Source of the DNA: Chloroflexota bacterium
Lineage (GTDB): Bacteria > Chloroflexota > Anaerolineae > Anaerolineales > E44-bin32
Reading direction: 5' to 3'
Assembly: GCA_026390045.1 (NCBI GenBank)
Contig: JAPLGR010000638.1
Location: 1-8,917 of the forward strand
DNA: 8,917 nt
Made by a program: the position numbers and the translations under genes. Shown here piece by piece: positions 1-5,930 of this stretch. Each line of letters starts with the position of its first letter. The stretch's first letter is position 1. The notes below the pieces were generated by a model that saw only the letters and a list, made by a program, of their open reading frames with translations, had not been told where the DNA came from and made no database searches.

Positions 1-324
1 CGGATGACCCAGGTGCTCAGCAACCTGATCTCGAACGCCGTCAAGTACTCCCCCGAGGGCGGCAAGATCACCATCCGCGGGCAAGCTCGCCCGAACGAAG
101 TCGTGATCAGCGTTTCCGACCAGGGCCCCGGCATCCAGACCCACGACGCCCCGCGGGTGTTCGATCGCTTCTACCGCTCCAGCGACACGGCACGCAAGAC
201 CAAGGGCGCCGGTCTCGGCCTGTACTTGGCCAAAGCGGTGATCGAAGCGCATGGCGGCCGCATCTGGGTGGATCCGCCGACGGAACCGGGAGCGCGCATC
301 AGCTTCTCGCTGCCGCGCTCCTGA
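1..324 (+). CDS. Sensor histidine kinase, C-terminal ATP-binding domain (5' end outside window)
   Basis: This is the last 107 residues of a two-component sensor kinase; the reading frame is already open at base 1, so the sensor, HAMP/PAS and phospho-accepting His parts lie outside. The HATPase_c (GHKL) fold is complete in motif order: N box NLISNAVKYSP (about residues 8-18), G1 box DQGPGI (about 40-45), F box VFDRFYR (about 53-59) and G2 box GAGLGLYLAK (about 69-78), then the usual HGGRIWV strand. In the family this domain binds ATP and phosphorylates the His of the dimerisation domain, which passes phosphate to a response regulator. The GxGLGL form of G2 is typical of PhoR/VicK-type kinases, but the signal sensed cannot be told from this fragment. 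The next gene begins 34 nt downstream on the same strand, so joint transcription is possible. Confidence 0.93.
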   Translation, partial: RMTQVLSNLISNAVKYSPEGGKITIRGQARPNEVVISVSDQGPGIQTHDAPRVFDRFYRSSDTARKTKGAGLGLYLAKAVIEAHGGRIWVDPPTEPGARISFSLPRS

Positions 325-358
325 CACCATCATCTCTTTGCGCACAGGGACACAACCC

Positions 359-1726
359 ATGCCTCGAGCTCTGACACAAGTCCGCTGCCCCAACTGCAAA
401 GCGCCCGTCCAGGCCGCTCTGGAACAGCTCATCGACGTCGGCGAGGATCCCTCGGCCAAGGCGCGCCTGCTCTCCGGATCCCTCAACATGGTCCGCTGCC
501 CAGCCTGCGGATTCGAAGGCGCACTATCGGCGCCCCTCGTCTACCACGACGCGTCCAAGGAGCTGCTGCTCACGTATTGCCCCGTCGAATTGGGGCTGAA
601 GAAGGATGACCAGGAGCGGATGCTCGGCCAGCTGATCAACCAGGTGGCCAACCGTCTGCCGCCGGAGAAGCGGAAGGCGTATCTGCTGCAGCCTCAGGCC
701 ATCCTCACGCAGCAGGGTCTGCTCGAGCGGATCCTGGCAGCCGACGGTGTTACTAAGGAGCAGCTCGAAGGACAGCGGGCACGATTGCGATTGTTCGAGG
801 ACCTGCTGCGCACCCCAGAGTCCGAACTCAACAAGTTCGTCGAGGCGCACGATCCCGAACTGAACCCGGAGTTCTTCCAGCTCGCCTCGCTCTCTCTGCA
901 GGCCACCGCGGAACCGCGCGCCCGCGAAGCTGCCATGACACGCCTTGAGCAAACGTTGGACTTGACGAGCTACGGCAAGGTGCTCACACAGCAGGAAGCG
1001 GAGATCACTGCAGCAGCAGAGAGCCTTCGTCAGGCAGGCAAGGATCTCACCCGCGAGCGGCTGCTCGAGCTGATGATCCAGGCTCCGGGCCCCGAGCGAG
1101 TGCTCGCACTGGCCGGCCTGGCGCGACCCGCCCTCGATTACTCGTTCTTCCAGCTGCTCAGCGATCGCATCGATACAGTCCAGGGTGACGAGAAGACCAA
1201 ACTCGGCCTTCTGCGCCAGCAGCTGCTCGACTTCACGCAGCAGATGGACAAGCTGCATGAAGCCCGCGCCGCACAATCCGCCTCGCTGCTGCGCTCGATC
1301 CTTCAGGCGCCTGACCTCGACCGGGCTCTGGACTCTGCTCTACCCTACATTGACGACTTGTTCCTGGGCATCCTTGAGGCGAACCTGCGGGCTGCCCGCG
1401 AGCGCAACGACGCCACCATGCTCCAACGGTTGGAAGCGCTCGATCGCAAGCTGCGAGAAACCGTTGAGCGCGCCATGCCCGCTGGGTTGAGGCTGGCCCA
1501 GAAGGTGCTGGACGTGGACGACGAGGCGCAAGCCCAATCGATGCTGGAAGCCGAGGCTTCGGCGATCGATGATCAGCTCGTCTCGGCCCTGCTCGGCGCA
1601 GCGCAGAAGCTCGATGAAGCAGGTCAAACAGAGGACGGCCAGCGCGTGCGCCGCCTGTACAAGACCGCGCTACGACTATCGATGCAGGCGAAGTCCAAGG
1701 GGACGCCGCCCGCTAGTGCTGGTTGA
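359..1726 (+). CDS. CpXC domain-containing protein
   Basis: This 455-residue protein opens with two CPxC knuckles, CPNC at residues 10-13 and CPAC at 47-50, spaced as in the CpXC domain, a predicted zinc-ribbon module of unknown function. A conserved stretch follows (DVGEDPSAKARLLSG at about 26-40, then VYHD and KELLLTY at about 61-73). The rest, from about residue 80, is rich in Leu, Gln, Ala and Glu and appears almost wholly alpha-helical, with coiled-coil-like runs. I see no signal peptide or membrane segment, so it is probably cytoplasmic. I chose the ATG at 359 because the frame upstream of it (from 251) runs inside the kinase gene and codes for Arg-rich non-conserved sequence, while CPNC follows soon after this ATG; a weak AGGGA lies about 9 nt upstream. 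Proteins of this architecture are, from memory, frequent in Chloroflexota. No biochemical role can be assigned. Confidence 0.88.
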   Translation: MPRALTQVRCPNCKAPVQAALEQLIDVGEDPSAKARLLSGSLNMVRCPACGFEGALSAPLVYHDASKELLLTYCPVELGLKKDDQERMLGQLINQVANRLPPEKRKAYLLQPQAILTQQGLLERILAADGVTKEQLEGQRARLRLFEDLLRTPESELNKFVEAHDPELNPEFFQLASLSLQATAEPRAREAAMTRLEQTLDLTSYGKVLTQQEAEITAAAESLRQAGKDLTRERLLELMIQAPGPERVLALAGLARPALDYSFFQLLSDRIDTVQGDEKTKLGLLRQQLLDFTQQMDKLHEARAAQSASLLRSILQAPDLDRALDSALPYIDDLFLGILEANLRAARERNDATMLQRLEALDRKLRETVERAMPAGLRLAQKVLDVDDEAQAQSMLEAEASAIDDQLVSALLGAAQKLDEAGQTEDGQRVRRLYKTALRLSMQAKSKGTPPASAG

Positions 1727-1758
1727 GCCGCGCCCATCCTGAGCTCTGCGGCGAATCC

Positions 1759-1786
1759 GCAGGGGCACGGCATGCCGTGCCCCTGC
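1759..1786. terminator. Perfect 28-bp palindrome, probable terminator between convergent genes
   Basis: Bases 1759-1786 are perfectly self-complementary (arms GCAGGGGCACGGCA and its complement), so the RNA from either strand can form a very stable GC-rich hairpin with a minimal loop. It lies 32 nt after the stop of the CpXC gene and 66 nt beyond the stop of the convergent methyltransferase gene. On the plus strand it is followed by a short, imperfect T-rich stretch (CTGCTTTGTG), and on the minus strand there is no T tract, so it suits plus-strand termination better, or an RNA-stabilising 3' end for both genes. A second, overlapping hairpin (CTGCGG 1746-1751 with CCGCAG 1757-1762) shares its 3' arm with the left arm of this palindrome. 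Confidence 0.6.
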
Positions 1787-1852
1787 CTGCTTTGTGCGCT
1801 GTTGCACGCGGCCGCTCGCCAGCACGCGCACCCTGCCTGAAGGCCGTATCGG

Positions 1853-2788
1853 TCAGCCGATCCGCCGGCAGACCAAGCCCTTAAGGTAGCGCCCCTCGGG
1901 GAAGCTGAGCGAGACGGGGTGATCGGCAGGCTGTCCAAGCCATCCCTCGATCACAGCTTCGACGTTGGCATCGGCCGCCGCGCCGGCGACGATCTTCTCG
2001 AACAGGTCCGCAGACACTCCCCCGGAACACGAGAACGTATGCAGGGTCCCACCCGGACGCAACAGCTTCAACGCCAGCAGGTTGATGTCCTTGTAACCTC
2101 GCGCTGCACGCTCCGCCTGAGCGGCTGTCGCCGCGAATCGGGGCGGATCCAGGATCACAACGTCAAAGCTGGCCGCGCGGTCGCGCAACTTCCGCAGCTC
2201 GGCGAACGCATCTCCGACAGTCCAGACGCATCTGTCCGCGGGCAGCCCGTTGAGCGCGACGTTCTCCTTCGCCAGCTCCAGCGCCTCAGCCGAGCTATCC
2301 AGGGACAGGACAGAGGCGGCGCCGCCCCTGAGCACAGCAACGGTGAACCCCCCGGTGTAGGCGAAGGCGTTCAGGACATCCTTGCCAGCCATCTCCTGCG
2401 TCAGTCGAGATCGATTCTCTCGCTGATCCAGGTAGAAGCCGGTCTTCTGCCCTCTGCGGACATCCACCCAGAATGCAGCGCCGCACTCCTCGATTCGTAC
2501 GCGCGGCGGAGGCTCGGCCCCCCACAGCAGCCCCGTCCGCTGCTCCAGCCCCTCAAGCTCGCGCACGCCGACGTCGGACCGCTCGTAGACGCCTTGCACC
2601 TCGCCGTGCGTCGTCAAAGCCTCCACGAGTGCGGCGCGCCAGTGTTCCGCTCCGGCGGACAGCACCTGAACCACGCGGAAGTCCGCATACCGATCGACGA
2701 TCAGCCCCGGAAGCCCATCCGACTCGGCGTGCACCTCCCGGTACGCATTCGTCCTCCGAACGCTCGCGGCCGGACTTGAGTCGCACAA
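1853..2788 (-). CDS. rlmI: RlmI-like class I SAM-dependent rRNA methyltransferase, N-terminally truncated (PUA domain lost)
   Basis: The 311-residue frame matches the RlmI/YccW family, whose E. coli member makes m5C1962 in 23S rRNA. Visible family blocks are NAYREVHAESDGLPG (14-28), YERSDV (68-73), TGFYLDQREN (116-125), SAM motif I LNAFAYTGGF (139-148), acidic LSLDSS (161-166), LDPPRF (213-218), GYKDIN (231-236), FSCSGG (252-257), and ADHP (288-291) with FPEGRYLKG near the end. The catalytic domain is complete. The family is about 390-400 residues and starts with a PUA RNA-binding domain, which is absent here. The only start this frame offers near its 5' end is a TTG at 2788, directly after an in-frame TGA. 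A better start, ATG 2801 with an AGGAAGAG ribosome-binding site at 2813-2820, lies in another frame and encodes the true family N-terminus (separate entry). The gene therefore looks like an internal-deletion derivative. A shortened protein from TTG 2788 or the GTG at residue 19 would keep the methyltransferase fold but lack PUA-mediated rRNA binding. Confidence 0.85.
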   Translation of the reverse strand: MCDSSPAASVRRTNAYREVHAESDGLPGLIVDRYADFRVVQVLSAGAEHWRAALVEALTTHGEVQGVYERSDVGVRELEGLEQRTGLLWGAEPPPRVRIEECGAAFWVDVRRGQKTGFYLDQRENRSRLTQEMAGKDVLNAFAYTGGFTVAVLRGGAASVLSLDSSAEALELAKENVALNGLPADRCVWTVGDAFAELRKLRDRAASFDVVILDPPRFAATAAQAERAARGYKDINLLALKLLRPGGTLHTFSCSGGVSADLFEKIVAGAAADANVEAVIEGWLGQPADHPVSLSFPEGRYLKGLVCRRIG

Positions 2789-2801
2789 TCAAGCCTGTCA
2801 T
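2757..2801 (-). pseudogene. Out-of-frame N-terminal remnant of the rlmI-like gene
   Basis: From ATG 2801, preceded by AGGAAGAG at 2820-2813, the minus strand reads MTGLIVRLKSGRERS. This resembles the first strand of RlmI proteins (E. coli MSVRLVLAKGREKS). In a normal gene LLRRHPWVFSGA-like sequence and the PUA domain follow. Here the frame runs straight into unrelated sequence, while the neighbouring frame picks up at VRRTNAYR, about 85 residues further along the family alignment. The switch falls at about 2750-2760. The simplest reading is loss of about 250 nt (3k+2) between the first 15 codons and the NAYR block. The good ribosome-binding site and start suggest the lesion is recent, or is an error in the sequence. 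Confidence 0.7.
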
Positions 2802-3219
2802 GCGGTGCACTTCTCTTCCTAGGCGCCGACTACGACGACGGGCCGAGCGCGCCCACGTGGCCCACCACGCCATTATCGCGTGAAGGTATCTTCCGAGCAG
2901 CCGCTACCCAAAGGGACAACCAAGCAAGGTCATCTCGCCATCGCAAGCCTGGGACGCGACGCGACCTGGGCCAGGCACGTTTCACGCCGGGTGATGCCAA
3001 GAGCGCAGGAACGCCCACTGGCAGACTCGGATATGCCTGGGGCTAGGCCAGAGCAGCAAGGCGATCATCCCGCTTCCGTACGCACCCGCCCAAAGCTCAG
3101 GATGAACACTGGAGTATCATCCCGGGTCAGCGCCCCGAGTTCGAGGCAAGCTCGGCCAAGGAGCTCGCTACCCAGACGGCACTGACGAAGCCTGCGTGGC
3201 GACCCTCAAGGAGCGTGAG
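2802..3219. other. Divergent intergenic region, no gene recognised
   Basis: These 418 bases separate the minus-strand rlmI-like gene from the plus-strand membrane protein gene, so promoters for both should lie here. On the minus strand a GATAAT hexamer (about 2877-2872) lies some 70 nt before the rlmI start, but no good -35 hexamer accompanies it. On the plus strand TATCAT at 3115-3120 is a weak -10 candidate, also without a clear -35. A 101-codon plus-strand frame from GTG 2880 and a 62-codon minus-strand frame ending at 2830 both encode Arg/Pro/Ser-rich sequence without recognisable motifs; I treat them as chance. I find no tRNA, riboswitch or repeat. Confidence 0.5.
3208..3213 (+). promoter_or_regulatory. 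Ribosome-binding site AAGGAG that decides the start at GTG 3220
   Basis: AAGGAG at 3208-3213 is a near-ideal Shine-Dalgarno sequence with 6 nt to GTG 3220. The in-frame upstream GTG at 3196 would place this motif inside the coding sequence and has no such signal of its own. The shorter protein starts MRLRNWNKAL, a positively charged tail directly before the first membrane segment, as expected for a polytopic membrane protein. Confidence 0.7.
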
Positions 3220-4233
3220 GTGAGACTCCGCAACTGGAACAAGGCCCTCCTCGCGGACATTGCTCTCATCATCGTGCTGACAGGCCTGGCCTACCTGCCC
3301 CGGATCCATGAGTTGAACTACTACCGGGATGACTGGTACTACATGGCCGACGGATACTCGGGCGGCCCCGCCGCGTTCCACGAGATGTTCTGGATCGACC
3401 GGCCGGCACGCGGATACGTGTTTGACCTGCTCTTCCGCGCCTTCGGACTCAGTCCGCTTCCATACCACATCACGGCCTTTGCCTGGAGGTTGCTTTCTGG
3501 CCTAGCGGCATTGTGGCTGTTCAGGCTCATCTGGCCGAGCAACCACCGAGCAGCCCTTTGGGGCTCGCTCCTTTTCGCCCTGTTCCCAGGTTACTTGTGG
3601 TGGGTGTCGGGGATCGAGTACCAACCCATGATCTTGAGCGCCCTGTTCGAGACAGTCTCGATTGCACTGACCGTCATGGCTGTGAGGGCTACTGGTAGGC
3701 TCGCAAGACTTGTGCTGTGGTCCGCGTCGATTGCCACCGGCTGGTTCTACCTTCTTATGGTGGACTACGCCATTGGGATGGAGGTATTCCGGTACCTGTG
3801 TGTCTATCTGGTTGTTCGCTCCCAGGACCCGTCAACGTCTAAACCAAGGATCCTCGTGCGCAGCTTCCGCTCTTGGCTCCCGGCGAGCCTCGTTGGGCTT
3901 GCCTTTCTCGGGTGGCGCCTCCTTGTCTTCGCCAATCATCGTGAGGCTACGGACGTCGGCATTCAGTTGGGTTCGCTGTGGGCAGAGCCAGTGCAAACTG
4001 GCCTATGGTGGCTGGTTCGCCTGATCCAGAGCACCACGAACGAGGTCGCTTTCGCGTGGGTAGTCCCGCTTTCCCGATGGCTGTTTGGGCTCAGCTTGGC
4101 CGAGATTGTGACAGGCCTGGCATTGGCTCTAGCCGCACTGGGAATCCTGGCGGTAGACAGGGCTCTGCGGCACGCCGTAACGCACGCGGGCGGGGGGCAA
4201 GGGCCTCGCTCCGGCCGGTGCCTCCATCCCTGA
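3220..4233 (+). CDS. GT-C-like polytopic membrane glycosyltransferase, N-terminal part (split by frameshift)
   Basis: This is the first 337 residues of a multi-pass membrane protein resembling lipid-linked-sugar (GT-C, PMT/GT39-like) glycosyltransferases. After a basic N-tail and TM1 (about 11-27) comes the external loop motif YYRDDWYY (34-41). An acidic DD/DDW pair at this place is the hallmark catalytic or metal-binding site in GT-C enzymes. About seven or eight further hydrophobic segments follow, among them LLSGLAALWLFRLIW, ALWGSLLFALFPGYLWW and LAEIVTGLALALAALGILAV. The authentic sequence runs to about residue 323 (...HAVTHAGG); the tail after the G6 run (4192-4197) is frameshifted and stops at TGA 4231-4233 with GC-rich junk residues. 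Removing one G joins it seamlessly to the next entry, giving about 687 residues. Donor and acceptor cannot be told; the role would be in cell-envelope glycan or glycolipid modification. Confidence 0.75.
   Translation: MRLRNWNKALLADIALIIVLTGLAYLPRIHELNYYRDDWYYMADGYSGGPAAFHEMFWIDRPARGYVFDLLFRAFGLSPLPYHITAFAWRLLSGLAALWLFRLIWPSNHRAALWGSLLFALFPGYLWWVSGIEYQPMILSALFETVSIALTVMAVRATGRLARLVLWSASIATGWFYLLMVDYAIGMEVFRYLCVYLVVRSQDPSTSKPRILVRSFRSWLPASLVGLAFLGWRLLVFANHREATDVGIQLGSLWAEPVQTGLWWLVRLIQSTTNEVAFAWVVPLSRWLFGLSLAEIVTGLALALAALGILAVDRALRHAVTHAGGGQGPRSGRCLHP
4188..4198 (+). other. Frameshift site at a G6 homopolymer
   Basis: The plus strand has GGG (4188-4190), C, then six G (4192-4197), then C. Upstream coding is in one frame and downstream coding in the next (+1). 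With five G instead of six, the reading becomes ...HAGGGKGLAPAGASIPEVLPSEVAM..., joining two membrane helices by a loop without stops. The upstream frame ends within 12 codons after the run, and the downstream frame is closed by TAG 4154 and TAA 4178 just before it. Possible causes are a base-calling error in the run, a true mutation, or slippage. Confidence 0.75.
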
Positions 4234-4234
4234 G

Positions 4235-5284
4235 GTGCTGCCCAGCGAAGTGGCCATGGTGGGCCTCATCGGAGTTGTCGGCGGCCTAGCGCCCATCGTC
4301 ATGGCTAACCGATACTACACTTTCGACGCGTACTCTCACTATGGCTTGCCAGCTTCGTTGTCAGCGGCCCTCCTTGTGGTCGCGCTCCTGCAGTCCATCT
4401 CCGCCCCCCACATCCGCCGGGCCCTGCTGGCGATCCTAATCGCGTGTTCGACGCTCACGCACTACGCTGTCGCGACCGTCGCCGCAAACGAGCAAGCCAT
4501 CATCCGCCGTTTCTGGTGGCAAGTCGCCTGGAGAGCGCCATCAATACTCCCTGGGACCACTCTCCTAGTGGAGTATCCGGTCTCCTACTACGGAGAAGAC
4601 CTAGAAATCGTGTGGGGCCCGGCCAACTTCCTCTACGGAATCGAGAAGACCGACTTGTTCCCAACATGGTACAAGCTCTCGGCAGTGCCTGTGCGAGAGG
4701 ATGCTCTGCGGGAGATCATAGTCGGCCTCAACTTCGGCCCGGTCACGTACCGGACGCATGGCATGCATGTGGACTACGGCAACCTTCTTGTCATCAGCCA
4801 GACCGCGCCCGAAGGATGCGTCCACGCAATGACAGGCTACCCGCCTCGAATCTCGTCGCAGGAGAGCTCCGAGATTGCGCTTGTCGCCCATCGCTCCAAC
4901 CGCAATAACAACATCCAAGTCGACGGAGACCCCCGAGAGCCTCCTGTCCTCATCTTCGGCCCTGAACCCACGCACGATTGGTGCTATTCCTACGAGAAGG
5001 CCGAGCTCGCCCTGCAAAGAGGGGAGATGGAGGAGGTGGCTTCACTCGGCATTCAGGCCGAGCGCCTGAACGAGGCCCCCGTAGACACGGTTGAATGGAT
5101 GCCCTTCATTCAGGCATACGCCTTCCTCGGCGATGAGCAACGGATTGAGGATCTCGGCTCGAGGCTCTCAGCCGATGCCTTCCAGCGGCAGCAGGCATGC
5201 CGAATCTTGTCGGAGATGCCCGAACGAGGCTTTCAACTCTCCCAGCGCATGGCAACGATTGCCTTCAACCAATTCTACGATTGA
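4235..5284 (+). CDS. GT-C-like membrane glycosyltransferase, C-terminal part (split by frameshift)
   Basis: This frame continues the membrane protein of the previous entry. Its open frame can be read back to 4181, where it begins after a TAA. The GTG at 4235 is only the first formal start and has no Shine-Dalgarno sequence, which argues against a separate gene. It holds the last three membrane helices (VAMVGLIGVVGGLAPIVM, SLSAALLVVALLQSI, RALLAILIACSTLTHYAVAT), separated by an external YYTFDAYSHYGLPAS loop. Then comes a long soluble, probably extracytoplasmic domain, with conserved-looking patches such as FWWQVAWRAP, PGTTLLVEYP and IVWGPANFLYG. From DWCYSYEKAELALQRGE to the end it is helical and TPR-like. 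From memory, Chloroflexota homologues have the same order of membrane block, WGPAN-type domain and WCYxYEKA tail in one polypeptide. It ends 63 nt before the convergent ligA stop. Confidence 0.72.
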   Translation: MLPSEVAMVGLIGVVGGLAPIVMANRYYTFDAYSHYGLPASLSAALLVVALLQSISAPHIRRALLAILIACSTLTHYAVATVAANEQAIIRRFWWQVAWRAPSILPGTTLLVEYPVSYYGEDLEIVWGPANFLYGIEKTDLFPTWYKLSAVPVREDALREIIVGLNFGPVTYRTHGMHVDYGNLLVISQTAPEGCVHAMTGYPPRISSQESSEIALVAHRSNRNNNIQVDGDPREPPVLIFGPEPTHDWCYSYEKAELALQRGEMEEVASLGIQAERLNEAPVDTVEWMPFIQAYAFLGDEQRIEDLGSRLSADAFQRQQACRILSEMPERGFQLSQRMATIAFNQFYD

Positions 5285-5347
5285 CGAACTCTAGCTATTG
5301 ACGCCAGGATAGGGCCCGCCCGTCGTCGCCTTGCGGTGAGTCGCGGC
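5285..5347. other. Short convergent spacer without clear terminator
   Basis: Sixty-three bases separate the stop of the membrane protein gene from the stop of ligA on the other strand. I find no long hairpin followed by a T tract on either strand, unlike the spacer at 1759-1786. Confidence 0.4.
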
Positions 5348-5881
5348 TCAGCGGGAGCGTCCCGCGATAAGCTTCTGCAGCCCCGCCTCGTCAACCTCGG
5401 GCACGCCAAGCTTTCGCGCTTCGTCGACCTTGGAGCCGGGGGATTCGCCGACCACGAGGTATGACGTCTTCCGGCTCACCGATGATACGACCTTGCCGCC
5501 GTGCGCCTGGATCAGCGACTTAGCATCCTCGCGGCTGAGCGTGGGCAGCGTCCCGGTGACGACAAAGGACAATCCCTCCAGCATCTGCGCCGCGCGCGAT
5601 GCGCTCTTTGAAGATGCACGCGGCCACACGCCGGCGCGGCGGAGCTTCTCCAGCAACCGGCGGTTCGAGGCCCGGTCGAACCAGTCACGCACCGCGGCTG
5701 AGGTGTTCGGTCCGACGCCCTCCACTTTCTCTAGTTCCTCCGCAGTGGCCTTGGAGAGGGCGTCGAGATCACCGAATGCGCTCGCCAGGTCTAAGGCCAT
5801 GGTCTCGCCAACGCCGCGAATCCCGAGCGCCGTCAGCACGGTCGCCAGGGGCTGGCCCCTGGAGGCCTCGATCGCAGCCAC
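5348..5881 (-). CDS. ligA: NAD-dependent DNA ligase LigA, C-terminal part (HhH and BRCT domains)
   Basis: This is the 3' part of ligA. The formal GTG start at 5881 is not meaningful: homologous coding continues upstream in this frame to about 5953, reading DVYSLSAESLLDLEGFAEK, with no ATG, GTG or TTG there. In order it contains the helix-hairpin-helix DNA-binding repeats (LGIRGVGE at about 20-27; VEGVGPNTSAAV at about 53-64) and a BRCT domain (from LEGLSFVVTGTLP at about 102, through HGGKVVSSVSRKTSYLVVGE, to the C-terminus). LigA seals nicks in replication and repair using NAD+. The fragment lacks the adenylation and OB domains, which lie in the next frame, and the Cys4 zinc finger, which is missing altogether. 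By itself it cannot be a ligase; without a start or ribosome-binding site it may not be made. Confidence 0.88.
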   Translation of the reverse strand: MAAIEASRGQPLATVLTALGIRGVGETMALDLASAFGDLDALSKATAEELEKVEGVGPNTSAAVRDWFDRASNRRLLEKLRRAGVWPRASSKSASRAAQMLEGLSFVVTGTLPTLSREDAKSLIQAHGGKVVSSVSRKTSYLVVGESPGSKVDEARKLGVPEVDEAGLQKLIAGRSR

Positions 5882-5930
5882 CAGGTTCTCCGCCCGCTTC
5901 TCGGCAAAGCCTTCCAGATCCAGCAGGGAC

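Noticed and set aside
524..1276. 250-codon minus-strand open frame inside the CpXC gene
   Set aside because: Leu/Glu/Gln/Cys-rich reverse reading of a helical, Leu/Gln-rich protein; the CPxC motifs and conserved start support the plus strand.
1919..2779. Long open frame on the plus strand (286 codons) opposite the rlmI-like gene
   Set aside because: Its sequence has no recognisable domain and is Arg/Gln/Pro-rich, as expected for the shadow of a high-GC gene; the opposite strand has a full set of methyltransferase motifs.
3130..3165. GTTCGAGGC sequence resembling a tRNA T-loop
   Set aside because: No matching acceptor, anticodon or D arms can be folded around it, and no CCA end is seen.
2880..3185. 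101-codon plus-strand open frame in the divergent spacer
   Set aside because: Low-complexity Arg/Ser/Pro composition, no ribosome-binding site of note and no similarity that I recognise.
4235..5284. The second half of the membrane protein as an independent gene
   Set aside because: No Shine-Dalgarno sequence before GTG 4235, coding similarity appears to begin before it, and it joins the first half without stops if one G is removed.
5845..5862. 8-bp inverted repeat CCAGGGGC-TG-GCCCCTGG
   Set aside because: It lies inside conserved ligA coding sequence just after the fragment's formal start and its loop is only 2 nt; chance in high-GC coding DNA is enough.
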